Source: Verrucomicrobiaceae bacterium (GTDB taxonomy: Bacteria > Verrucomicrobiota > Verrucomicrobiia > Verrucomicrobiales > Verrucomicrobiaceae). From it: DNA of 64,000 nucleotides. The stretch covers positions 186,001-250,000 of the forward strand of contig CANGYJ010000002.1 in NCBI GenBank assembly GCA_947458455.1, written 5' to 3'. A model generated the notes under the pieces. That model saw only the letters and a program-made list of their open reading frames with translations, was not told where the DNA came from and ran no database searches. Below, one piece after another: positions 51,040 through 58,600 of the stretch. Each line of letters starts with the position of its first letter. Positions within the stretch are counted from its first letter, which is position 1. The position numbers and the translations under genes were made by a program.

Positions 51040-53250
51040 ATGCAACCGCACGCGCCCAACTCCTGTTGCTGCGCATCTCCGAACCCGGATGATGCCGTGA
51101 AGGTCGTTTCGACTCCGGTTGCTGCCAAAACCGCCGCCTTCATCTGCCCGATGTGCGAGGGCGTGGGCTCGGACAAGCCCGGTGCCTGCCCCAAATGCGG
51201 CATGGACCTCAAAAAGAATCCGCTGGCCGTGAGCAGCACGCCTGAGTGCTGCAGTGATGGCGGTTCTGCTGAGCTTCGCGAGCTGTGGTGGCGCTTGCGT
51301 TGGGGGGCGTTGATGACGCTGCCCGTCGTGGTGTTGAGCATGGGCATGGATTTGCCGGTGATCCGCGACATCCCCGCAGATGCCTCGGCGTGGATGCAGC
51401 TCGTGTGGGCCACACCAGTCGTGTTTTGGTGCGGCTGGCCGCTGCTGGTGCGTTTTGCCCGCTCCTTCGCCACGCTGAAGACGAACATGTTCACGCTCAT
51501 CGGCCTCGGCGTGCTTTCCGCGTGGGTTTACAGCACGCTCGTGGTCGGCGTGCCGGATCTTTTGCCGCACAGTGGCGGTCACGGGCATGCGCCGGTGTAT
51601 TTCGAGAGTGCTGCCGTGATCACCGTGCTCGTTTTGCTCGGCCAGCTCCTCGAATCCCGTGCCCGCCGCGCCACCGGCTCCGCCATCGAGTCATTAATGA
51701 AGCTCGCACCGCCGACGGCGCATCTCGTGGATGGCTCCGTCGAAAGTGAAATCCCGCTCGATGCCGTGAAGCCCGGCGATGTGCTGCGCATCAAGCCCGG
51801 CGGCAAAATCCCCGTCGATGGCCTCGTGCTCGAAGGCGTCTCCACCATTGATGAATCCATGCTCACCGGCGAGCCGATGCCGGTGATGAAGAAAGCCGAG
51901 AGCCGTGTCACCAGCGGCACCGTGAATGGCAATGGCACGCTCTTGATGAAAGCCGAGCGAGTCGGCGCGGACACGCTTTTGAGTCAGATCATTGCCCTCA
52001 CGGCCCAGGCACAACGCAGCCGCGCCCCGGTGCAGCGACAGGCAGATCGCGTTTCAGGCTGGTTTGTGCCCGTGGTGGTCTTGATCGCGATTTTGACCTT
52101 CCTCGCGTGGTGGGAGTTTGGACCGCAGCCGAGCCTTGGCTTTGCCATCGTCAACGCGGTGGCCGTTTTGATCATCGCCTGCCCCTGTGCGCTTGGTCTG
52201 GCCACGCCGATGGCCGTGACGACTGGCATGGGTCGCGGTGCGCAGCTCGGCGTGCTCATCAAGGATGCCGAGACGCTCGAACGCCTCGGCACCATCGACA
52301 CCATCATGCTCGACAAGACCGGCACGCTCACCGAGGGCAAACCGAGTGTCGTCGAAGTGCATCCGCTGCCCGGCTTGTCCGCTCGCGATCTCCTCGCTTG
52401 CGCCGCCGCCGTCGAAACGGCCAGCGAGCATCCTCTCGCCGCCGCGATCGTCGCCGCCGCGAAGGAACGAAACATCCCGCTGGCTGCGGTGAAGGATTTT
52501 CAAGCCGTGCCCGGCGGTGGTGTGCTCGGCACCGTCGGTGAGACGGAGGTCTTCGTGGGCCAGGCCGCCTTCTTGAAGAAAAAAGGCGTCTTCATCGACA
52601 CCGAATGTGCCACCCGCTCCGCCGAGCTTCAGGCCAGCGGCTTCACGGTCGTGCTCGTCGTGCTCGATGGCCGCCCGCTCGGCCTCATCGCCCTCACCGA
52701 TAAAATCAAAGAGAGCACCAAGCCCGCCATCGACGCGCTCCACGCCCTCGGATTGAAGTTCAAGATGCTCACCGGCGATACCCGCTCCACCGCCGACCGC
52801 GTGGCGAAGGATCTGCGCATCGACGAAGTCGCCGCCGAGCTCAGCCCGCATGACAAACTCGTGCATGTTTATCAGATGAAGGAACAAGGGCGGAAAGCCG
52901 CCTACGTCGGCGATGGCATCAACGACGCCCCCGCGCTCAGCGGCGCGGAAGTCGGCATCGCCATGGGCACCGGCACCGATGCCGCCATGCACAGCGCCTC
53001 CGTCACCCTCGTGAAAGGCGATCTCCGCGCCCTCCACCGCGCCTTCACTCTCAGCCGCGCCACCTTGCGCATCATCCGGCAAAACCTCGCCTTCTCCTTC
53101 CTCTACAACGCCATCGGCATCCTCATCGCCGCCGGCGTCCTTTACCCCTTCACCGGCCGCCTCCTCAGCCCCATGCTGGCGAGCGTGGCGATGTCCCTAA
53201 GCAGCCTCACGGTGATCTTGAACTCGCTGCGTTTGCGCTGGTTCAAATAA
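51040..53250 (+). CDS. Cu(+)-exporting P1B-type ATPase
   Basis: 736 residues. N-terminal heavy-metal-binding domain of the CxxC...CPxCGM type (FICPMCEGVGSDKPG, ACPKCGMDLKKNP; residues 30-60) instead of an HMA fold. About eight helices include the transport motif ACPCALGLATPMAV (near 383). Actuator TGEPMP, phosphorylation site DKTGTLTEG (about 424), SEHPLAAAI (nucleotide-binding HP) and GDGINDAPAL. Pumps Cu(I) out of the cytoplasm. An upstream in-frame CCCASPNPDD region is cysteine-rich. No chaperone gene is adjacent. Confidence 0.92.
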   Translation: MQPHAPNSCCCASPNPDDAVKVVSTPVAAKTAAFICPMCEGVGSDKPGACPKCGMDLKKNPLAVSSTPECCSDGGSAELRELWWRLRWGALMTLPVVVLSMGMDLPVIRDIPADASAWMQLVWATPVVFWCGWPLLVRFARSFATLKTNMFTLIGLGVLSAWVYSTLVVGVPDLLPHSGGHGHAPVYFESAAVITVLVLLGQLLESRARRATGSAIESLMKLAPPTAHLVDGSVESEIPLDAVKPGDVLRIKPGGKIPVDGLVLEGVSTIDESMLTGEPMPVMKKAESRVTSGTVNGNGTLLMKAERVGADTLLSQIIALTAQAQRSRAPVQRQADRVSGWFVPVVVLIAILTFLAWWEFGPQPSLGFAIVNAVAVLIIACPCALGLATPMAVTTGMGRGAQLGVLIKDAETLERLGTIDTIMLDKTGTLTEGKPSVVEVHPLPGLSARDLLACAAAVETASEHPLAAAIVAAAKERNIPLAAVKDFQAVPGGGVLGTVGETEVFVGQAAFLKKKGVFIDTECATRSAELQASGFTVVLVVLDGRPLGLIALTDKIKESTKPAIDALHALGLKFKMLTGDTRSTADRVAKDLRIDEVAAELSPHDKLVHVYQMKEQGRKAAYVGDGINDAPALSGAEVGIAMGTGTDAAMHSASVTLVKGDLRALHRAFTLSRATLRIIRQNLAFSFLYNAIGILIAAGVLYPFTGRLLSPMLASVAMSLSSLTVILNSLRLRWFK

Positions 53251-53280
53251 TCGGCACAGGTTGCGGCTCGATAGCAACCC

Positions 53281-54165
53281 ATGTCCGACCTCAAGACCTA
53301 CCTCACCCAGCGCTGCCAGATCATCGACGTGGCGCTCGATCAATGCATCCCGTCGGCAGAGACGCGGCCTGTTTCGCTGCACAAGGCGATGCGGCATAGC
53401 GTGTTCGCGGGAGGGAAGCGTTTGCGCCCGATTCTGACGTTGGCGGCGGCGGAAGCCTGTGGCGGCACGATCGAAAAGGCGATGCCGAGTGCCTGCGCGG
53501 TGGAATGCCTCCACACCTACTCGCTCATTCATGACGATCTGCCTTGCATGGATGATGACGACATGCGCCGCGGTGTGCCCACTTGCCACATCGTCTTTGG
53601 CGAGGCCATCGCGCTGCTCGCCGGCGATGCGTTGCAGGCGCTGGCTTTTGAGCTCACGGCGCAAACACCCGCGACGAGCCGTCACACAGCAGCGAGCTTG
53701 GTTTCCGAACTCGCTCGCACAGCGGGAAGCCTTCATCTCGTCGGTGGCCAAGTGGCTGACCTCGAAGGCGAGCAAAAGAAGCTGCCACTCGATGATTTGC
53801 GCTTCGTTCATGAGGGTAAAACGGCCGCACTGCTCACCACGAGCATCACGCTGGGGGCGATGAGCGCCGATGCCACGCCGGAGCAATTGCAGGCGCTGCA
53901 CGACTTCGGCATGGCCACCGGCCTCGCCTTCCAGATCATCGACGACATCCTTGATGTGACGCAGACGAGCGAAAAGCTCGGCAAGAGCGCCGGCAAGGAT
54001 GTGGCATCCGAGAAGAGCACTTACCCGGCTCTCCTCGGCCTCGACGCCTCACGAGCGGAGGCGCATCGCCTCACGACGGCGGCACATGATGCGCTGGCGA
54101 TCTTTGGCGAGAAAGGCACGCGGCTTCGCGAGTTGGCGGATTATCTGCTGAACCGTGATTATTGA
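53281..54165 (+). CDS. ispA: polyprenyl (farnesyl/geranyl) diphosphate synthase
   Basis: Condenses isopentenyl diphosphate with allylic diphosphates. 294 residues; first aspartate-rich motif in SLIHDDLPCMDDDDMRRG (about 85-102), second in AFQIIDDILDVTQTSEKLGK. HSVFAGGKRLRPILTLAAAE holds the IPP-binding Lys-Arg. Length and the two residues between the aspartate pairs (DDxxxxD, insertion type) fit the IspA short-chain group giving C15, though chain length is inferred. The stop overlaps the ATGs of the downstream frame; the regulator follows within 50 bp. Confidence 0.9.
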   Translation: MSDLKTYLTQRCQIIDVALDQCIPSAETRPVSLHKAMRHSVFAGGKRLRPILTLAAAEACGGTIEKAMPSACAVECLHTYSLIHDDLPCMDDDDMRRGVPTCHIVFGEAIALLAGDALQALAFELTAQTPATSRHTAASLVSELARTAGSLHLVGGQVADLEGEQKKLPLDDLRFVHEGKTAALLTTSITLGAMSADATPEQLQALHDFGMATGLAFQIIDDILDVTQTSEKLGKSAGKDVASEKSTYPALLGLDASRAEAHRLTTAAHDALAIFGEKGTRLRELADYLLNRDY

Positions 54166-54212
54166 GCTTTCGGAGCCACGGCCAACCGCTAGCATCCGCA
54201 CCTTTCCGCCGC

Positions 54213-55151
54213 ATGGCCTCCATTCTCAAATCGCTAAGCCTCATCGCCGATCCCACCCGGGTGCGGCTGCTGCTGCTGCTCGAGCGAGAAGAACTCAGTG
54301 TGGCCGAGCTGCAGGAAATTTTATCCCTGCCGCAGTCAAACATCTCCGCGCAGCTCGCCAAGCTCAAAGGCGCGGGGCTGGTGAGTGATCGCCGCAGCGG
54401 CAAGAACCGTCTCTACCATCTCGAAAGCCCGGCGGAGAAGGAGCGTGAAGCCCACGAGCACTTCCTCGCTCTGATCAAGGCTGCGGGTGCCGAGATGCGT
54501 GAAGCCTCGAAGGATCTTACCGCCCTCGAGATCGCTCTGCGCAAGCGTGCCGAAACAGCCAAAGCCTACTTCGATGCGCTCGCGGGTAAATTTGGCCGTC
54601 ACTACATCCCCGGCCGCTCGTGGAAGGCACTTGGCGAAACTCTTTTGAAGCTCATGCCGCCGCTGGTCATCGCGGATCTCGGCGCGGGGGAAGGTACGCT
54701 CTCGCAACTGCTGGCTCAGCGGGCCAAAAAAGTCATCGCCGTGGATAACAGCGAAAAGATGGTGACCTACGGTGCGGAGCTCGCCTTGAAGCATGGCTTC
54801 ACCAATCTCGAATACCGCCTTGGCGATCTCGAAAAGCCGCCCGTCGAACCGGCGAGTGTGGACCTCGTTTTCCTCAGCCAGGCATTGCACCACGCTCAGA
54901 ATCCCCAGGCGGCGCTTCGCGGTGCGTTTGGCATTTTAAAGCCCGGCGGCCGCATCGTGGTGCTCGATCTACTCCAGCATACCTTTGAGAAGGCCCGCGA
55001 GCTCTATGCCGATGTGTGGCTGGGCTTCACGGAGGCGGCGCTGCACGAAATGATGTCCGCCGTTGGCTTCCGCACCATCGAGACGGGCGTCGTCCATCGG
55101 GAGACTCGCAGCCCGCATTTCCAGACCGTGCTCGTCACCGCGGAGAAGTAG
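54213..55151 (+). CDS. ArsR-type HTH regulator fused to a SAM methyltransferase
   Basis: About 312 residues. N-terminal winged HTH of the ArsR/SmtB type (LIADPTRVRLLLLLEREELS, ELQEILSLPQSNISAQLAKL, KGAGLVSDRRSGKNRLYHL), then a class I methyltransferase: motif I in VIADLGAGEGTLSQLL (about 153), DNSEKMVTYGAE, VDLVFLSQALHHA and GGRIVVLDLL. No clear metal-binding CxC in the HTH. Fusions of this type regulate methionine/SAM metabolism in some bacteria; here the target is unknown. Start at 54213 matches the HTH boundary. Confidence 0.85.
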   Translation: MASILKSLSLIADPTRVRLLLLLEREELSVAELQEILSLPQSNISAQLAKLKGAGLVSDRRSGKNRLYHLESPAEKEREAHEHFLALIKAAGAEMREASKDLTALEIALRKRAETAKAYFDALAGKFGRHYIPGRSWKALGETLLKLMPPLVIADLGAGEGTLSQLLAQRAKKVIAVDNSEKMVTYGAELALKHGFTNLEYRLGDLEKPPVEPASVDLVFLSQALHHAQNPQAALRGAFGILKPGGRIVVLDLLQHTFEKARELYADVWLGFTEAALHEMMSAVGFRTIETGVVHRETRSPHFQTVLVTAEK

Positions 55152-55174
55152 GCCTTGGCCGAGTCCCTTATGGC

Positions 55175-56005
55175 TCACACCCGCACCATGTCCTTCAAAA
55201 TCTGCCAGTAGAGGTAGAAGCACCCGCGCCAGGAATAGCGAAACTCGCTGCTGCCGGCCTTCACAATAAGGCCTTCGAGGAGGTTGTGATCCACCTGCAC
55301 GCTCATGTCACGCTGGATGTAGGCATGCAGATACTCCGTGTCTTGCTCGGCGATCTCTTCCGTGGTCACGGCCAGCGCCTCCAGGAAGTCCCCGTGGTCG
55401 GTGAGGAGGTCCTCGAAGGAATCCGCGTCCTCGTAGCGGTTCACGAGATGCTTGGGCGGATGCTTCATCGTCGTGGGGAAGGGGTAGTTCGTCGTCGTAT
55501 AGACCACGCCATTCTTCCCGCGGGTGGTGAGGCTCACATAGGAAAAGCCCATCTCACCCTGCCTCGCCAGCGCCACGGAGGCCTGCGCCCGCTTTTCCTC
55601 ATGGTAAAAGAGCCGCATGAAATGCTCCGTCTCACTCCACATCCAGCCGGTATCACCCACTTGCACGAATCCCGCATCCTCCGCCTCGCGGGAAAGCTCG
55701 CCGAGATCGGGAAAGACATCGCGTGAAGGCGGGAAGCGATGCACCACCTCACTCTTGATCGGGAAGCGCAGGCGCCGCACGCGGAACATGATCTCCATCC
55801 ACGGCACCAGAAACCAGCCACCCACAAAGAGCGCCCCGCCTGCATGCTGCTCATCGGTGATGTAATAGCCCGCGAGGTAAAGCGCCCCCAGCATGGCGAT
55901 GGCTCCCAGCTTCGCGATGTAACGATTCTCCGACGTGCGGCAGGCAAAGGCAAACACCACGGCGGCGGCCACGAAAAGGATGTGCTGGATCGTCGATGAT
56001 TCCAT
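55175..56005 (-). CDS. membrane-anchored protein of unknown function
   Basis: About 276 residues. Three N-terminal hydrophobic segments (IQHILFVAAAVVFAFACRTS, IAKLGAIAMLGALYLAGYYI, ALFVGGWFLVPWMEIMFRVR) precede a cytoplasmic domain of about 180 residues (FPDLGELSREAEDAGFVQVG, GVVYTTTNYPFPTTMKHPPK). The start at 56005 is used; further upstream codons run towards the divergent MMPL gene. I do not recognise the family. Confidence 0.7.
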   Translation of the reverse strand: MESSTIQHILFVAAAVVFAFACRTSENRYIAKLGAIAMLGALYLAGYYITDEQHAGGALFVGGWFLVPWMEIMFRVRRLRFPIKSEVVHRFPPSRDVFPDLGELSREAEDAGFVQVGDTGWMWSETEHFMRLFYHEEKRAQASVALARQGEMGFSYVSLTTRGKNGVVYTTTNYPFPTTMKHPPKHLVNRYEDADSFEDLLTDHGDFLEALAVTTEEIAEQDTEYLHAYIQRDMSVQVDHNLLEGLIVKAGSSEFRYSWRGCFYLYWQILKDMVRV

Positions 56006-56052
56006 GAAGGGTGGCTGTCGGTCGGTGAAATTTTCTAGCGCGAGGTTATAAG

Positions 56053-58407
56053 ATGCCTCCTCGCGAATCAATGCTCATTTCAAACGCCATGCCCGCCGCC
56101 TTTTCGCGTTTCTTGTTCATCCTCCTCGTCGCCCTCGCGGGCTGGTTTGGTATCTCGCGGCTCGATTTCGATGTCGATCCGCTCTCGCTGCTGCCGAAGG
56201 ATCTGCCTGGATTGGAGGGAACTCGCCTGCTGCGCGATTTGAAGAGCGATCAGCTCATCGTCACGCTGCAAAGCGAGGACGCCGAGCTGCTCGAAGTCGC
56301 CGCCGATTCGCTCGCGGAGCATCTCGCGACCCAAAAAGACCTCGCCGCCTCCGTGCGACACAAGTCATTGCTGCAATCCGATCCTGAAGTCATCGCCGAG
56401 GTCATCGCGTGGCTGTGGCGCAATGCGCCGCCGGAAAAAGTCGCCGCGTTGAGCGCTTCGCTCGCTCCCGATAAACTCCCTGCGCTGCTGGAAAAGTCCC
56501 GCGAAGCCACCGCGAACTCGCTCGATCTCCAAAACGCCACGCTCACCGGCTACGATCCCTTTGGCATCGCCCGCGGTGCCATGGCGATGCTTTCCTCCGG
56601 CGACGACGCCAACATGCCGAGCGATGAATTCACCTCCGCCGATGGCACCCTGCGCCTGCTTTTCATCCAACCGCCCACCGCCGCGCTCGCGGACTACCGC
56701 ACGGTGAATGCCTGGCTCACGAAGCTGCGGCAAGACATCCGCGAAACCTGGCAAAAGAGCGATGAAGCGCTCGCGAAGGTCCAAATCGGCTTCACCGGCG
56801 ATCCGGCGTTTCAGGCGGAGATCGCCACGGGCATGGAATCCGACATGCGGCAGTCCATTTCCGCCGTGACCTTCATTGTCGGCTTTCTCTTCTGGCTGCT
56901 GCATCGCCGCATCGTGCCGCTCTTCTGGCTGCTGCTCGCCATCTTGTGCGCCAATCTTCTCACGCTCGGCGCGGCGGGTGTCATCTACGGCTCGCTCAAT
57001 GTGATGAGCATGGGCTTCGCCGCCATTTTGACCGGTCTCATCGAGGATTTTGGCGTCATCGGCCTCCACGCGGCCTCGGAGCATCCGCGTGAGTCGTATC
57101 GACAAATTCTGCGTCGTGTGCTGCCGGGCGTCGCGTGGTCCGCCGTGACCATCGCGGCCATTTTTGCCACGCTCGGCCTCAGTCAGCTTCCCGGCGTGGC
57201 GCAGCTCGGCTTGCTCGCCGCCCTCGGTGTGCTCATCGGCGCGGCGGTGATGCTCCTCGGCTTCCTGCCGCTCGGCATGAAGCCGTATGTGGTTCACGCT
57301 TCAGCGTGCGAAACCTCCGCTCCACGTCTCGGTCTCACCCTTCAAAAAACCTTCACCTGGCTCCTCGCCGCGCTGCTCCTCACCGCCACCGCCGCGATCA
57401 TCCTCAAAGGCCTCCCCAAGGCCGATTTCGGCTCCTCCGTGCTTCGACCGAAGCAAAGCGAGGCCTTCGATACCTCCGAGCAGATCGAGGCCAAAATGAT
57501 CGCCTCCGATCAAACCATCCCGCTCCTTTTCCACGCCGCGAACACCGATCAACTCCGCCAAACCCTCGCCGCAGCCTCCAAGCTCCTCACCGACATCCCC
57601 CACACGCTGCCCACCGCCCTCATCCCCAATCCATCCCTCCAACACTCCAACACTCCAACACTCCAGCAGCTCGCCGCCAACGAGAAGCTCCTCCAAACCG
57701 CCCTCGACACCGCCGGCTTCACCGACACCGCTTTCTCCCTCACTCAAAAGGTCCTCGCGAAGTGGCGCGACGCACAGCCCTCATCCCTGATTCCTCATCT
57801 CTCATCCCTCCTCTCCGGCACCACCGCCCTCGGCTCCTTCTCCCTCCCCCAAGGCATCCACGATCCGCTGCTCGCCAAGCTCGAAGCCATCCCCGGCGTG
57901 CATCCCGCCGGCTGGAATTACCTCCGCGTCTCGCTGGAGCCCTTGCTGGAGCGTGAGATCACCCGCGTGTGCCTGCCCACCGCAGGCATCGCGCTCGTGC
58001 TCTTCGTGCTCGTCTTCCATGGCCGACGTGAGCGACTGCATGCGGCCGGCGTGCTCATCATCACCGCCATCGTGCTGCTCGGTGCCATGGCACTGCTCGA
58101 TCTGAGCTGGAATCTGATGAGCATTGCCGCCGTGCCGCTGTGCCTCGGCCTCGGGCTCGATTTCACCATCCACATGATGCACACCCTGCGTGAAAAAGGC
58201 GCCACCGCCGCGCATGCCGCGTCGCTGGGTCGCTCGCTCGCCTATTGCGGCCTCAGCACCGGCCTCGCCTTCGGCTCCCTCGCCCTCGGCAGCAATCGCG
58301 GCCTCATCTCCCTCGGCCTCACCACCATGATCGGCGTGATCACGGTGCTGCTGACGTCCAGCTTCGTGCTGCCTTATGTGTGGTTTCGCCGAAACGATAC
58401 CGAGTGA
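56053..58407 (+). CDS. MMPL/RND-family exporter
   Basis: 784 residues with two repeats of one helix, a large outer loop and five helices (first helix FSRFLFILLVALAGWFGISR; block SAVTFIVGFLFWLLHRRIVP ... GFAAILTGLIEDFGVIGLHA; second block ending MIGVITVLLTSSFVLPYVWF). Proton-relay-like acidic residues sit in GLIEDFGV and CLGLGLDFTIHMMH. Resembles MmpL/HpnN lipid exporters. A GAGG at 56042-56045, 7 bp upstream, supports the ATG at 56053. Residues of about 525-538 and 575-588 (NPSLQHSNTPTLQQL; SSLIPHLSSLLS) are repeat-derived. Confidence 0.85.
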   Translation: MPPRESMLISNAMPAAFSRFLFILLVALAGWFGISRLDFDVDPLSLLPKDLPGLEGTRLLRDLKSDQLIVTLQSEDAELLEVAADSLAEHLATQKDLAASVRHKSLLQSDPEVIAEVIAWLWRNAPPEKVAALSASLAPDKLPALLEKSREATANSLDLQNATLTGYDPFGIARGAMAMLSSGDDANMPSDEFTSADGTLRLLFIQPPTAALADYRTVNAWLTKLRQDIRETWQKSDEALAKVQIGFTGDPAFQAEIATGMESDMRQSISAVTFIVGFLFWLLHRRIVPLFWLLLAILCANLLTLGAAGVIYGSLNVMSMGFAAILTGLIEDFGVIGLHAASEHPRESYRQILRRVLPGVAWSAVTIAAIFATLGLSQLPGVAQLGLLAALGVLIGAAVMLLGFLPLGMKPYVVHASACETSAPRLGLTLQKTFTWLLAALLLTATAAIILKGLPKADFGSSVLRPKQSEAFDTSEQIEAKMIASDQTIPLLFHAANTDQLRQTLAAASKLLTDIPHTLPTALIPNPSLQHSNTPTLQQLAANEKLLQTALDTAGFTDTAFSLTQKVLAKWRDAQPSSLIPHLSSLLSGTTALGSFSLPQGIHDPLLAKLEAIPGVHPAGWNYLRVSLEPLLEREITRVCLPTAGIALVLFVLVFHGRRERLHAAGVLIITAIVLLGAMALLDLSWNLMSIAAVPLCLGLGLDFTIHMMHTLREKGATAAHAASLGRSLAYCGLSTGLAFGSLALGSNRGLISLGLTTMIGVITVLLTSSFVLPYVWFRRNDTE
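57629..57667. repeat. 9-bp units inside the MMPL gene
   Basis: Three near-perfect copies of CCAACACT (9-bp spacing) read in frame as HSNTPTLQQ. About 110 bp further, another low-complexity stretch (57778-57816, CATCCCTGATTCCTCATCTC) gives SSLIPHLSSLLS. Both lie in the second outer loop, which tolerates insertions. Confidence 0.75.
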
Positions 58408-58423
58408 CCCTTCGCTACCTCCA

Positions 58424-58541
58424 TCGTCCTCGTCCTCCTACTCGGACTCGTCCTCGATCCGCCCGCTCCGCTGCCTGACCGCTTTCCGTGCTTGCCATGC
58501 CACTTGATCGAGGACGAGGAGGAGAACGAGTTCGAGGACGA
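58424..58541. repeat. GGACGAGGA-type inverted repeat between MMPL gene and mutS
   Basis: Left arm 58424-58459 (TCGTCCTCGTCCTCCTACTC onwards) and right arm 58506-58541 (GATCGAGGACGAGGAGGAGA onwards) pair over about 36 bp with few mismatches. A TTTTT run follows at 58542, so it may act as a terminator for the MMPL gene. Confidence 0.85.
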
Positions 58542-58600
58542 TTTTTGCCCTTCCCACCCCTTGACCATTCCCCGCCCCTCTTGACCTCTTGACGCCCTCC

